A DNA stretch of 64,000 nt from the NCBI RefSeq assembly GCF_000428525.1, contig NZ_AUAC01000004.1, forward strand, positions 62,001-126,000. Reading direction: 5' to 3'. This DNA is from Hellea balneolensis DSM 19091 (lineage in GTDB: Bacteria; Pseudomonadota; Alphaproteobacteria; Caulobacterales; Maricaulaceae). How positions within the stretch are numbered: position 1 is the first letter of the stretch; each line of letters opens with the position of its first letter. Position numbers and translations under genes: made by a program. Shown here piece by piece: positions 19,401-27,345 of this stretch. The notes under the pieces were generated by a model. It saw only the letters and a program-made list of their open reading frames with translations, was not told the origin of the DNA and ran no database searches.

Positions 19401-19949
19401 ATTTTGTTGACCTGGTTGGGCATCATCATTTGTCGCAACTTGCGTTGTGCCATCAGGTGCGAATAAAAACAGTTCTGGGTCTGCATGAGCTTTCACACCG
19501 TCAACGTCCGTACGGGTCATAAAGAATGTGTATTCTTGGCCCGCAACTAAATCGACTTGAAACCAATCTTGATCAGTAGATGAATTACGAACGCCAAAAG
19601 CTGTTCCATCAATCGCAAGAGTAGCCGTTGTAGTCGCGTCGCCTGCAATCGTATCAACAGACCCTGCAAAAAGAGGCCCGCCATCATCTTTGCCGCCATG
19701 TTCATGATTATGGTCAGCACCAAGCGCGCCGAAATCTAGCCACTCATTGGTATAGCCATTTAGCCCATAATTTGTGTAATCAATGTCATCGGGGTCTTTT
19801 AAACCGCCGTCTTCACAGGCCTCGCAACAACATGAGCTTACATGCGGAGAATCAGTCGAAACCGAAATCTCAAAATCAAATTCAAGCTCATCGAAGGCAA
19901 CGGGTGAGAGATCATAAGTGAAGCGGTTAAAATCAAGAAGGTAAGCCAT
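16449..19949 (-). CDS. RTX serralysin-type (M10) zinc metalloprotease
   Basis: An 1166-residue secreted protease. Order of parts: an acidic N-terminus with a cysteine cluster CCCEAC near residue 40; a PPC-type beta-sandwich at about 95-215 (DPELFLFAPDG); a metzincin catalytic domain with zinc motif HEIGHTLGLGH at 348-358 and Met-turn VMSYH with M384; then about 600 residues of calcium-binding RTX nonapeptides (GGxGxDxxx). No Sec signal peptide is present. The C-terminus ends in acidic and hydrophobic residues (DVFDMDALI), as expected for type I secretion, but no secretion genes lie in the window. Serralysins normally hold the catalytic domain near the N-terminus of a ~480-residue chain, so this is over twice the usual length. 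Confidence 0.93.
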   Translation of the reverse strand: MAYLLDFNRFTYDLSPVAFDELEFDFEISVSTDSPHVSSCCCEACEDGGLKDPDDIDYTNYGLNGYTNEWLDFGALGADHNHEHGGKDDGGPLFAGSVDTIAGDATTTATLAIDGTAFGVRNSSTDQDWFQVDLVAGQEYTFFMTRTDVDGVKAHADPELFLFAPDGTTQVATNDDAQPGQQNSRLTFTATETGTYFLAADGWNSSTGGYMVSASEDNNRVDFTNTQIADFLTDGFSPRSYWDQPVITYNMDGIPDGTGGTDNVQALIIKALEAWAEVTGLVFQQVTGTTGDISFIDTDSGAYSSSQTTSNANGDRTITSSTINVSQSQWIGTYGDDINSYSYQTYLHEIGHTLGLGHGGPYNGSSTYGIDNAFTQDTWNHTVMSYHSQAESNSGTSRLVLGLQVADLLAIHDLYGTAASTRGGNTTYGANATEAGSIYDFDVWAAQGIRPPSFSIYDTGGIDTFDVSIYGTDQTINLMPSGDFAVFSSVGDNGGAALVNLISIAVGTIIENAIGGSGNDTITGNDANNELEGNAGNDILDGGDGTDYAVYNGAQSSYTITDNGDGTWTITGEGTDTLSNIEFARFTDGDVTLAPGGGGPVFTEGNDNEVGTAGDDVLNGLGGNDIIDGLAGDDVINGGDGADRLIGGEGADALNGDAGFDSVDYRGALTGIRFNVDTGGTVGEAIGDTFSSIERYYLSNFNDVVTGSSANEFFYGEDGNDTINGGGGIDRIYGGDGNDIQRGDAGNDTLYGSSGTDQLNGGTGFDIANYVFATSAVTVNLASGGTGGDADGDTYFGIEAVYGSNFNDNLTGNSSGNELRGGNGDDTLDGSSGNDRLFGGKGADTLFGGTGIDSAYYSDADSGITLNLASGGTIGDAMGDSFNSIEWVFGSDFDDDITGDAQANRLYGEDGNDTLNGAGGNDRILGGEGDDTINGGDGVDILFGQNGNDVMSGGAGNDFFYGGAGGDVFDGGADFDTVNYLAASSGVIVDMLIGGSGGTGGEAAGDTYISIERVLGSGFDDSITGSAGDDVLLGNGGDDYLAGGNGNDSLNGGAGVDSFGYDEVVDGADVISGFTTNELIYILGGTVTDWASLQALGADAGSNVIFNFGGGNTLTIVGQNLSDLDASNFDFSGTAPSAPPLAGEALDDSDAFSADIIDVFDMDALI
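16770..18425 (-). repeat. RTX repeat array with a higher-order repeat
   Basis: Coding repeats inside the metalloprotease gene. GGxGxDxxx nonapeptides occur in blocks. Between them, four copies of a spacer begin with a related sequence: GFDSVDY at 17975, GFDIANY at 17660, GIDSAYY at 17399 and DFDTVNY at 17030 (minus strand). Each is followed by a GG..G.A.GD stretch and IE...GS.F.D.ITG. The intervals are 315, 261 and 369 bases, all multiples of three. Confidence 0.8.
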
Positions 19950-20111
19950 AGGGAGTGTCCTTGTTAAGAATCGGCTGCTATCGAAAACATATTATTGGAG
20001 CTATTTATGCCATAAAGCAAAAACTACAACTCATGTATAAATGTGTCATTAAAATGGTCTTAATTCAAATTATGACAAAAAAAGACACTTTTTAAAATCT
20101 AGTGTTACGAT
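19950..20111 (-). promoter_or_regulatory. AT-rich leader and promoter region of the metalloprotease gene
   Basis: 162 bases between the hemY-like stop and the protease start. On the minus strand AAGGA lies about eight bases before the protease ATG and is the likely ribosome site. The rest is strongly AT-rich, with several TATAAT-like strings and no clear hairpin terminator for the upstream heme operon, so read-through from hemY cannot be excluded. Confidence 0.4.
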
Positions 20112-21623
20112 CTATTCAGGCTTATCTAGTAAACTATCAAGACGTTCTGCTAAATCTGATGTCTGAGACTTTGTTTCCGCGCTCTCAATCATTGATTCAT
20201 CTTTCTCGGAAACCGCGTCATTTGCTGGTACAATATCGATGTCTTCAACGGCCGGATGAGTGTCCAAATTCATGGCCAATGGCGCGCGACGGGCCGCCCC
20301 CCGTTCATAACGCGGATGAATAAGTTCGCCTTTTTCGCCATATGTGTAGATCAGTCGCCGCCAATCCTGATCTGTATAATCAAAGGCATCACCTTCTGGA
20401 TCTAGATCTGACCAATCAGGTTCCGCTAGTGCTGTTGCCGCACGTTCAAGCCAGACACGTGCATCTTGCGCATTGCTGAGCATGGTTTCAGCTTTAGCGG
20501 CAAGAGAACAAATACGGGCGCTTGGTGTTTGGTTCTTGACCATAGGAGAAAGTTTGGACCATGCCGTGACAGCATCACCTGACGAGAGCAGTTCTTCGAC
20601 TTCCAGTAAGGTAGACTCACGGTGATCAGGATTATTCTTGATCAGTGCTTTTATGAGTTTGGCTCTGACCTTATCACTCGCGCCTTCATTTATATCACGA
20701 TAAGCTAAGGAAAGGGCGGGATGCGGGCCCTTGGACCAAGCTTTTTCTATAAGTTGACCCGCTTTTTTTGCCGCCCCTTTTTCGCCTAACAATTTTGCCG
20801 CTAGCGCAACCGCGGGCGAGAATTCGGGCGTGTCTTGCGCCGCCGATACCGCCATATCCATTGCCGCATCAGACTGGCCTGAGCGGCTAAGTCTGCTAGC
20901 TTCGGCTGTGGACAGAACTGCACTGCGGCGCCGGGCCAGATCCTTATCGATATGTTTGCGCTTAACCCCGTTTTCGAGTGTTTCAAGTGCGGCAGCCCAT
21001 TGATGATCTGCCACTTGCGCCTGAAACAAAATATCAAAAGCCCAGCGCGCATTTTTATTCTCGCTATAGGCCCGGCTTGCATGTTCAATCGCGCCAGGCA
21101 GATTACCTGCCGTCAAGAGTTGTTGCGCCAGACCGCGTTGCCCTGTTGCCAAAGTGCGTTCTGATTCCAGCATAGCCTGATATTGTGCAATGGCTTCTTC
21201 ACTGTCACCACAGGCTTCTGCCGCTTGCGCGCTGACCATGCGTCCCAAATCTTCAGAGCCGATGAGAGCACGGGCTTTTTCCGCTTTCTTGCGAGCTTTA
21301 CCCATATCGCCTTCAGAACCGGCAATAAGCGCCTCTTCCATCGCATCAAGGGCCTGATTACGGCGGCGTAAGCCTACGCCAGACTTAACGCGGCTCGGCA
21401 AACGCCAGAGCCACCCCAAAATGGACCAAAGCGCAATCAATCCCACGGTTGTAAATGTCACTAGCCCAATAACTAACTGCCATGATAATTTCAGCGGACT
21501 AAATTGCAGAGGCCCTGTTGTCGCTGTTGATGTTAAAATCAATTGTGGATCGTTCCCAACATAAAGCAGAAGTCCAGCCAAAGCGGCCAGAAAAACCAGA
21601 ATTGCAATTACATATTTTGTCAT
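20112..21623 (-). CDS. hemY: HemY-like TPR membrane protein
   Basis: A 503-residue protein with two N-terminal membrane helices (about residues 4-24 and 48-72), the HemY_N pattern, followed by alpha-helical TPR-like repeats to about residue 420 and an acidic, disordered tail (EKDESMIESAETKSQ). HemY proteins of this type accompany heme-biosynthesis genes in proteobacteria and are thought to organise the pathway at the inner membrane; they are unrelated to the protoporphyrinogen oxidase also called HemY. It is the last gene of hemC-hemD-mic60-hemY, starting 15 bases after the mic60-like gene. Confidence 0.82.
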   Translation of the reverse strand: MTKYVIAILVFLAALAGLLLYVGNDPQLILTSTATTGPLQFSPLKLSWQLVIGLVTFTTVGLIALWSILGWLWRLPSRVKSGVGLRRRNQALDAMEEALIAGSEGDMGKARKKAEKARALIGSEDLGRMVSAQAAEACGDSEEAIAQYQAMLESERTLATGQRGLAQQLLTAGNLPGAIEHASRAYSENKNARWAFDILFQAQVADHQWAAALETLENGVKRKHIDKDLARRRSAVLSTAEASRLSRSGQSDAAMDMAVSAAQDTPEFSPAVALAAKLLGEKGAAKKAGQLIEKAWSKGPHPALSLAYRDINEGASDKVRAKLIKALIKNNPDHRESTLLEVEELLSSGDAVTAWSKLSPMVKNQTPSARICSLAAKAETMLSNAQDARVWLERAATALAEPDWSDLDPEGDAFDYTDQDWRRLIYTYGEKGELIHPRYERGAARRAPLAMNLDTHPAVEDIDIVPANDAVSEKDESMIESAETKSQTSDLAERLDSLLDKPE

Positions 21624-21638
21624 GAGTTTCTTCCCGCC

Positions 21639-22514
21639 CTAATTATCAAGGCTATCTCGCCATAACTCAGCGGCAGCTTTGGCGTCTGAAGGCAATTTGT
21701 CAAATGCAGCTTTTGCTGCGTCTATATCATCCTCTTCCAAGCTCTTTTGAATAAGCTCCACCAAAAAACGCGGATTTTCTTCAGACTGAACGGAAATGTG
21801 TTTTTTTAATGACCGCTCTAGCCAATTTCCTTCTTTGGGAAGGCTCGCCAATACGGCCTCTGTGGGAAATTCAATAGGCGGTTTCAGTCTTACTGCAGGG
21901 GTCGATATAGCGGTCAGTGTCGCAACAGGCTGTATAGTGACGGGAGCATTTTCTAGCGCCTCTAAACGCACAGCCAGACCCGCAACACTGTTATCCTCTG
22001 ACGACGTAGTTTCCAGTTTTTCCAAACGGGCCAGAATATCTGTCAGCTCTAGCACCTCGGAGCCGTTATCCTGTAAAGCCTCTAGGCGCGATACAAGTTC
22101 AGGGTCAATGGAAGCAGGGGCCGCAGCTTCTAATACTTCCAGACGCGCCGTAATGGGCTCAAGGTTTACGGCCTCAGCAGCTGCAGTCGACGCGTTTTGT
22201 AGATTTAATATCGTGGCCTCCAAATTTTCATTTTCCGCTGTCAGAGCCGTTACATCTTTGCTGACCTTGTCCAGTTTCGCCTCAAGGGGAGTTATCTCAG
22301 GAATAGGCGTAGCGTAATATTGTGACGCTAGCCAAACAATGCCCCCACCCAAAACAGATGAAAGAAATGCGGTTATGATGAGAGTCGGCGCACCAAATCG
22401 CTTACGCGGCTTGATCTCTACTTCAAGGCTGTCTTTTCGGCCCTCAGATGGCTCATCTAGTTCAAATTCCGGTTTATCCGTATTCAAATGCTCGTCTTTT
22501 ATGTTATCATCCAT
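21639..22514 (-). CDS. Mitofilin/Mic60-like inner-membrane protein
   Basis: A 291-residue protein with a charged cytoplasmic N-terminus, one membrane helix (about residues 45-65, APTLIITAFLSSVLGGGIVW), a long heptad-rich periplasmic coiled coil with repeated LEALE/LEKLE segments, and a conserved C-terminal helical patch (ERSLKKHISVQ...AAKAAFDKLP). This is the layout of alphaproteobacterial Mic60, the bacterial relative of the mitochondrial cristae-junction protein. Its position between hemD and hemY is the conserved place for that gene. A membrane-shaping role is known for the family and inferred here. Confidence 0.8.
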   Translation of the reverse strand: MDDNIKDEHLNTDKPEFELDEPSEGRKDSLEVEIKPRKRFGAPTLIITAFLSSVLGGGIVWLASQYYATPIPEITPLEAKLDKVSKDVTALTAENENLEATILNLQNASTAAAEAVNLEPITARLEVLEAAAPASIDPELVSRLEALQDNGSEVLELTDILARLEKLETTSSEDNSVAGLAVRLEALENAPVTIQPVATLTAISTPAVRLKPPIEFPTEAVLASLPKEGNWLERSLKKHISVQSEENPRFLVELIQKSLEEDDIDAAKAAFDKLPSDAKAAAELWRDSLDN

Positions 22515-22523
22515 AATGCTCTT

Positions 22524-23222
22524 TTAAACGCTTGGGACCGCGTCAATCAAGGCCGGTTCATTGGGCTTTGCAGCTATATATCGTGCCTTGCATGTCAAAT
22601 CACCCAAGGCCTCATCAATAGCTTTGCTCAGGGACAAAACTGTTACGCGTGAGAGATCAGGCGCGAACCCAGCAATAGTTTTTGCTGCCAATGGCGAATA
22701 AAGCGCCATAAAGTCCATCTGCGATGTATTGACTTTCGGCATCTGTTTAACAGGAGACGAAAAATAGTAGAGGTCGCGCTGGGCTCTATACCCTTTGGCT
22801 TTTAAGTCCTCTATGATTGTGCCTCTCACATGGTTTCCCGCGCAATGATAGATCGGACGCGCTGAGGTAAAGTCTTTCAAAATAACTTTTGTAACGTCAT
22901 TTGATGTCCCGTTAGCGGATGTAACAGTGCGGAACCCCAGATCATGCGCGATTCGCTGCGTCTGGTAACCCGGCGTAACCACAGGCCAATGACGCAACAG
23001 CGTATTATTAGCAAATGCTTTTACCGCATTCCCTGACGTAAAAACAATGACGCCATCACGGGCGGGCAAATCAGGCATAACCTTGGGGTGGCTGACCTCT
23101 AGAACAGGCGCGACAGCCGCCGCATAGCCGTTTTTCGCCCATAATTCTGCACTCTTAAAGGCCGCTGGAGCCGTACGGGTAATCCAAATCGTTGGCTGAA
23201 ATGGCCGCGTCACATCATTCAT
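22524..23222 (-). CDS. hemD: Uroporphyrinogen-III synthase
   Basis: A 232-residue HemD-family protein that closes and inverts ring D of hydroxymethylbilane to uroporphyrinogen III. The family diverges strongly; recognisable pieces are the IWITRTAPAAFKSAELW start, DGVIVFTSGNAVKAF, RPIYHCAGNHVRGTI and LYSPLAAKTIAGF. I use ATG 23222, which overlaps the hemC end by eight bases; an upstream start at 23363 would lie well inside hemC. The mic60-like gene begins nine bases after the stop. Confidence 0.87.
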   Translation of the reverse strand: MNDVTRPFQPTIWITRTAPAAFKSAELWAKNGYAAAVAPVLEVSHPKVMPDLPARDGVIVFTSGNAVKAFANNTLLRHWPVVTPGYQTQRIAHDLGFRTVTSANGTSNDVTKVILKDFTSARPIYHCAGNHVRGTIIEDLKAKGYRAQRDLYYFSSPVKQMPKVNTSQMDFMALYSPLAAKTIAGFAPDLSRVTVLSLSKAIDEALGDLTCKARYIAAKPNEPALIDAVPSV

Positions 23223-24123
23223 CCCATTTAATCCTGTCTCCAGCTTCTTTTCGAATCTCTTCGCCCAAGCGCAACCCCATCGCAAAAGCTTTCTCTTTTG
23301 AAGGCACCTCAAGTCTCTCAGTACGTGCGAAACAAATCGAGCCATCTTTGGCAATGACCTCACCCCGAAAATTCAGCCCTCCATCTAGCACCTTTGCAAG
23401 AGCTGCGATGGGCGTGCGGCAAGATCCGTCAAGCGCCCGCAAAAAAGCCCGCTCGGCCGTAATGGCCAAATCTGTATCCGCATGATTAAGCGGCGCAATA
23501 GCAGCTGCCGCATCTTTGTCCGTATTACGAATTTCAATGCCAATCGCGCCTTGGGCTGGGGCAGGCAACATAAGGTTTGTATCAATCGCCTGTGTAATCA
23601 AAGCCTCTAATCCCAAACGTTTAAGTCCAGCGCAGGCCAAAAATGTAGCGTCACAGTCCTCATTTTTAAGTTTCTCGAGACGCGTTCCGACATTTCCACG
23701 TAAGAGCTTAAACTCAATATCAGGCCGCATGGCAGCGAGCTGAGCCCGGCGCCGAATTGAGGCTGAGCCCACAATCGCGCCTTCTGGCAGATCTGCAAGC
23801 GTTGAAGCTTTATAGGACATAAAGGCGTCGCGAGGATCTTCGCGTTCAAGAACAGCGCCAATTAGAAGTCCATCTTGCCCAAGGGTTGGTACGTCCTTCA
23901 TAGAATGTACCGCCAAGTCGATGCGGTCTTCCATAAGGGCGTCTTCAAGCTCTTTGGTAAAAAGCCCCTTTCCTCCAAATTCTTTAAGGTCTCCTTTTAT
24001 GGAATCGCCTGATGTTTTCAGGATTTTTATTTCGGATTCACACCCCAAAAGGCTTTCGACAAGTTTTGCCTGATACAAAGCGAGAGGTGAACCGCGTGTT
24101 CCAATGATAAGCTTGCGTTGCAT
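23215..24123 (-). CDS. hemC: Porphobilinogen deaminase (hydroxymethylbilane synthase)
   Basis: A 302-residue enzyme polymerising four porphobilinogens to hydroxymethylbilane. The start KLIIGTRGSPLALYQ is diagnostic. HSMKDVPT, GSASIRRRAQL and the dipyrromethane-cofactor cysteine in LDGSCRTPIAA are all intact. ATG 24123 is chosen because the family begins here; a more upstream start would run across the divergent tsaD start. It heads the hemC-hemD-mic60-hemY operon. Confidence 0.95.
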   Translation of the reverse strand: MQRKLIIGTRGSPLALYQAKLVESLLGCESEIKILKTSGDSIKGDLKEFGGKGLFTKELEDALMEDRIDLAVHSMKDVPTLGQDGLLIGAVLEREDPRDAFMSYKASTLADLPEGAIVGSASIRRRAQLAAMRPDIEFKLLRGNVGTRLEKLKNEDCDATFLACAGLKRLGLEALITQAIDTNLMLPAPAQGAIGIEIRNTDKDAAAAIAPLNHADTDLAITAERAFLRALDGSCRTPIAALAKVLDGGLNFRGEVIAKDGSICFARTERLEVPSKEKAFAMGLRLGEEIRKEAGDRIKWDE

Positions 24124-24143
24124 CGCGCCGTGAGTCTCCTTAT

Positions 24144-25283
24144 GTGGAAATAATGGCTTTAACCGCTTTGAAATATACTGTCCAAGAGAAAGCACTGATT
24201 TTGGGCATTGAAAGCAGCTGTGATGAGACCGCGGCCTCCGTTTTACGGCGACAAGCCGATGGGAGCTTTGAAATACTATCCTCAATTATTGCAAGCCAAG
24301 ACGAAAAACATGCGCCTTTTGGGGGCGTGGTACCTGAAATAGCAGCGCGGGCGCATATGCAAAAGCTTGATGCGATTATTGATCGCGCTGTGACAGACGC
24401 CGCGGTCGAATATGATGATCTGTCTGCCATCGCCGCTACATCCGGACCAGGATTAATCGGCGGCGTGATTGCAGGACTTATGGGGGCTAAGGGCTTAGCG
24501 ATGTCACTGGATATTCCTTTGATTGCGGTAAATCACTTAGAAGGTCATGCTGTGTCGCCAAAATTAGCCGGAGAATGCCCCTTCCCCTATTTGCTACTGT
24601 TGATTTCTGGAGGCCATACTCAATTGCTCTCTGTCAAAGGATTGGGCGATTATACCCGGCTGGGCAGTACGGTTGATGACGCGGCGGGAGAAGCTTTTGA
24701 CAAGAGCGCAAAAGTCATGGGACTCGGTTTTCCGGGCGGCCCGCGCGTCGAAAAGACGGCTGCCAGTGGTGACCCATCTGCTGTCAAACTACCGCGTCCT
24801 TTTAAAGGCAAAGACCATGCGGATTTTTCTTTTGCAGGCCTAAAAACTGCTGTCGCCCGCGCTTACGAAGCTAGCGATAAATCAGACCAAGCAAATGCAG
24901 ATTTATGCGCAAGTTTTCAGCAAGCTGTTTGCGACGTCTTTGATGACCGTACGCGCCGTGCAATGGCTTTATTTCGTAAAGATATTAGCGCAGAAATAGA
25001 TAGCCCCCAACGCTTTGTTGTGGCCGGAGGCGTTGCGGCCAATAAAAAAATCCGAAGCTCTCTTGAGGCACTTTGCAATGCTCAAAATTTTACACTGCTT
25101 GCGCCTCCGCTTAAATTCTGCACAGATAATGCCGCGATGATTGCCCTTGCTGGAGCAGAGCATTACGCCCTAGGGAATTTTGACGCGATGGATGTTAAGG
25201 CCCGTCCCCGCTGGCCTCTAGACGGCGAAAGCGCTAGGCATAATCCCGCAAGTGGCTTTGGCAAAAAAGGTCCAAAATCATAA
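24144..25283 (+). CDS. tsaD: tRNA N6-adenosine threonylcarbamoyltransferase
   Basis: A 379-residue Kae1/TsaD ATPase that with TsaB and TsaE transfers threonylcarbamoyl to A37 of ANN-decoding tRNAs. Seen: LGIESSCDETAASV, VVPEIAARAHMQKLD with the iron-binding histidine region, LLLISGGHTQL, DDAAGEAFDK and CTDNAAMIALAG. Start choice is open between GTG 24144 and ATG 24153; the second has GGAA just upstream. The hemC start is only 20-30 bases away on the other strand, so promoters of each gene must lie in or next to the other. Confidence 0.95.
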   Translation: MEIMALTALKYTVQEKALILGIESSCDETAASVLRRQADGSFEILSSIIASQDEKHAPFGGVVPEIAARAHMQKLDAIIDRAVTDAAVEYDDLSAIAATSGPGLIGGVIAGLMGAKGLAMSLDIPLIAVNHLEGHAVSPKLAGECPFPYLLLLISGGHTQLLSVKGLGDYTRLGSTVDDAAGEAFDKSAKVMGLGFPGGPRVEKTAASGDPSAVKLPRPFKGKDHADFSFAGLKTAVARAYEASDKSDQANADLCASFQQAVCDVFDDRTRRAMALFRKDISAEIDSPQRFVVAGGVAANKKIRSSLEALCNAQNFTLLAPPLKFCTDNAAMIALAGAEHYALGNFDAMDVKARPRWPLDGESARHNPASGFGKKGPKS

Positions 25284-25317
25284 GCGCTAAAGATAGCATT
25301 GATCTTAAAGGATTAAT

Positions 25318-26316
25318 ATGACGACTTATCAAAATATTGGCGTTATTGGCGGAGGTGCATGGGGCACGGCCCTCGCTCAGACATTGGCTGTGGCCGGGCG
25401 GGATGTCACACTTTGGGCTTATGAAAATGACTGCGTAAACAGCATAAATGATTTGCGTGAGAACAGTTTATTTTTGCCTGGCGTAAAGCTTGATCAGAGG
25501 ATTCGCGCGACATCTGATATATCCAACCTCGGCGATATGGATGCTGTTTTATCCGTTGCCCCCGCTCAGCATACACGCACTATACTCAAAAACTTTGTGC
25601 CTCATATGAAGCCTGCAATGCCAATAGTTTTGTGCTCCAAAGGCATCGAAATTTCAACGCGCAGTTTTATGTCAGACGTTTTGGCAGAAGTTGCACCTCT
25701 TTCGGTTCCTGCAGTTCTGTCTGGACCCAGTTTCGCGATAGACGTCGCTAACGGTTTGCCAACAGCTGTAACCCTTGCATGTGAAGACCAAGCGATTGGG
25801 CAAGCTCTCGTTAAAGCTATCGCTGCGCCGACATTCCGCCCCTATCTGGCAAGCGATGTTATAGGCGCGGAAATTGGCGGCGCAGTTAAAAATGTACTCG
25901 CCATTACTTGTGGGCTGGTACTGGGTAAGGAGCTTGGCCGCTCCGCTCATGCCGCGATTATTGCGCGCGGTTACGCCGAAATGACTCGGCTGGGCAAGGC
26001 TTTGGGCTGTAATGCAGAAACCTTGACTGGGCTATGCGGGCTTGGGGATTTGGTATTGACCTGTTCGTCTGAGCAATCGCGCAACATGTCATGCGGTTTA
26101 GCCTTGGGGCGCGGACATACGCTTAAGCAAATTATGGCTGCACGGACATCCGTAACTGAAGGCGTTGCTACCGCCCCGGCCCTAAAGGAAATGGCAAAAG
26201 AGCTAGGTGTGGATATGCCGATATGCACCGCTATGGCGGATATATTGTCGGGAGACTTAGACGTTGATAACGCGATCACTCGGCTCTTGGCGCGGCAACA
26301 TAAAACGGAGACTTAA
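25318..26316 (+). CDS. gpsA: NAD(P)-dependent glycerol-3-phosphate dehydrogenase
   Basis: A 332-residue GpsA that reduces dihydroxyacetone phosphate to sn-glycerol-3-phosphate for phospholipid synthesis. The dinucleotide-binding loop is [13 protein letters not shown]; the catalytic lysine lies in [22 protein letters not shown] and [12 protein letters not shown] are typical. AAGGAT lies before the ATG. It follows tsaD by 34 bases, the usual alphaproteobacterial order. Confidence 0.95.
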   Translation: MTTYQNIGVIGGGAWGTALAQTLAVAGRDVTLWAYENDCVNSINDLRENSLFLPGVKLDQRIRATSDISNLGDMDAVLSVAPAQHTRTILKNFVPHMKPAMPIVLCSKGIEISTRSFMSDVLAEVAPLSVPAVLSGPSFAIDVANGLPTAVTLACEDQAIGQALVKAIAAPTFRPYLASDVIGAEIGGAVKNVLAITCGLVLGKELGRSAHAAIIARGYAEMTRLGKALGCNAETLTGLCGLGDLVLTCSSEQSRNMSCGLALGRGHTLKQIMAARTSVTEGVATAPALKEMAKELGVDMPICTAMADILSGDLDVDNAITRLLARQHKTET

Positions 26317-26317
26317 G

Positions 26318-26602
26318 ATGGAATTTATTGTTTACAGTGCCGACAAACCGGACGGCTTACATATTCGGCAATCTGCACGTGATGCGCATCTCGCCTGGCT
26401 AAAAGCGCCTTCAGAAATAAAGCCTTTGGTCGCGGGGCCTTGGCTCGATGATGAAGGTGTCATGCGAGGAAGTTTGCTCATCGTAGAGGCAAAAGATAAA
26501 CAGGCCGTCCTCGATTGGTTATCAGGAGATCCCTATAAGACGGCCGGACTTACCGCCTCGGTTGACGTCAAAGCTTATAAATGGGTGATAGGAAAACCAT
26601 GA
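26318..26602 (+). CDS. YciI-like protein
   Basis: A 94-residue YciI-family protein with ferredoxin-like fold, one base after the gpsA stop. The pattern IRQSARDAHLAWL, PLVAGPWLDDEG and GDPYKTAGL matches the family, including the His and Asp that form the putative active site. The reaction is unknown for most members. ATG 26318 is chosen; a longer frame from 26264 overlaps gpsA. Confidence 0.85.
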   Translation: MEFIVYSADKPDGLHIRQSARDAHLAWLKAPSEIKPLVAGPWLDDEGVMRGSLLIVEAKDKQAVLDWLSGDPYKTAGLTASVDVKAYKWVIGKP

Positions 26603-26605
26603 AAA

Positions 26606-26621
26606 TGTGATGCAAGTCACA
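26606..26621. promoter_or_regulatory. CRP-type operator TGTGA-N6-TCACA before the Crp/Fnr gene
   Basis: TGTGATGCAAGTCACA is a perfect CRP consensus palindrome (TGTGA-N6-TCACA). TATAAAT follows directly at 26622-26628 and could be a -10 element, in which case the site overlaps the promoter and would favour repression. The regulator encoded just downstream has an RExxSR recognition helix compatible with such a site, so autoregulation is likely (inference). Confidence 0.7.
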
Positions 26622-26643
26622 TATAAATTATGTAAACTGATCT

Positions 26644-27333
26644 ATGAGGGTCACGAAATTGGGGCGTGCAAATATGGATTTTCAATATAACATTTTAGAC
26701 TTCCAGAGGTTCTTAGCTGAAAATGCTGACATCCACGCAGCCTTTAGTGATGTTAGCCAATCCCGAAAAATTGCCAAAGGAAATATCATTGTTGCGCAGG
26801 ATGAGCCCGGCCAAGATATCTTTTTATTGCGCGTAGGACGCGCCAAAGCCGTTATCTTTTCTGAGGGAGGGCACGAAATTCATTTAGCCGAATTTATGCC
26901 AGGCACTCTGTTTGGCGAAATGGCAGCGCTTTTAAACGCTCCGCGTTCATCCAATGTCATCGCGCACACCAAGGCTGTAGTTGATGTTATCCCCGCGGCG
27001 GAGTTCAACACACTTATGCGGCGCCACCCAAAGCTGGCGCTATATATGACCCAGATGTTGGCCAAACGCTTACAGCAAACCTCACAAAGCTTGTTTGAGG
27101 GGCATGTCTTTACAGTTACCCAGCGCATATATCAGGATCTACTTCGTAAATCAGAACCAGATAGCACTGATACCGAGCGAATGCGCTTGGCACCCGCACC
27201 TTCCGTGACAAGTCTTTCAAAGAGCCTGAACGTCACGCGGGAAGCGGCCTCTCGCGCGGTCACAAAATTGACCAAGCAAGGTCTGGTCAAAAAGCAAAAA
27301 GGATATTGGGATATAATTCGTCCTGAGTTTTAA
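26644..27333 (+). CDS. Crp/Fnr-family transcriptional regulator
   Basis: A 229-residue regulator with an N-terminal cyclic-nucleotide-binding beta-roll (about residues 30-145; FLLRVGRAKAVIFSEGG and PGTLFGEMAALLNAPRSSNVIA) and a C-terminal winged helix. The roll's FGEMA...PRSSNV is very close to the phosphate-binding cassette of cAMP-binding CRP (FGE and RS pairs). The recognition helix contains TREAASRAV, giving the RExxSR pattern. No Fnr-type cysteine cluster is present. The start is uncertain: ATG 26644, TTG 26659 (preceded by GAGGG) or ATG 26674. A perfect CRP-like palindrome precedes the gene. The convergent neighbour is a class III nucleotide cyclase, whose product may be its ligand. Confidence 0.88.
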   Translation: MRVTKLGRANMDFQYNILDFQRFLAENADIHAAFSDVSQSRKIAKGNIIVAQDEPGQDIFLLRVGRAKAVIFSEGGHEIHLAEFMPGTLFGEMAALLNAPRSSNVIAHTKAVVDVIPAAEFNTLMRRHPKLALYMTQMLAKRLQQTSQSLFEGHVFTVTQRIYQDLLRKSEPDSTDTERMRLAPAPSVTSLSKSLNVTREAASRAVTKLTKQGLVKKQKGYWDIIRPEF

Positions 27334-27345
27334 AGCTCCCAAAAT

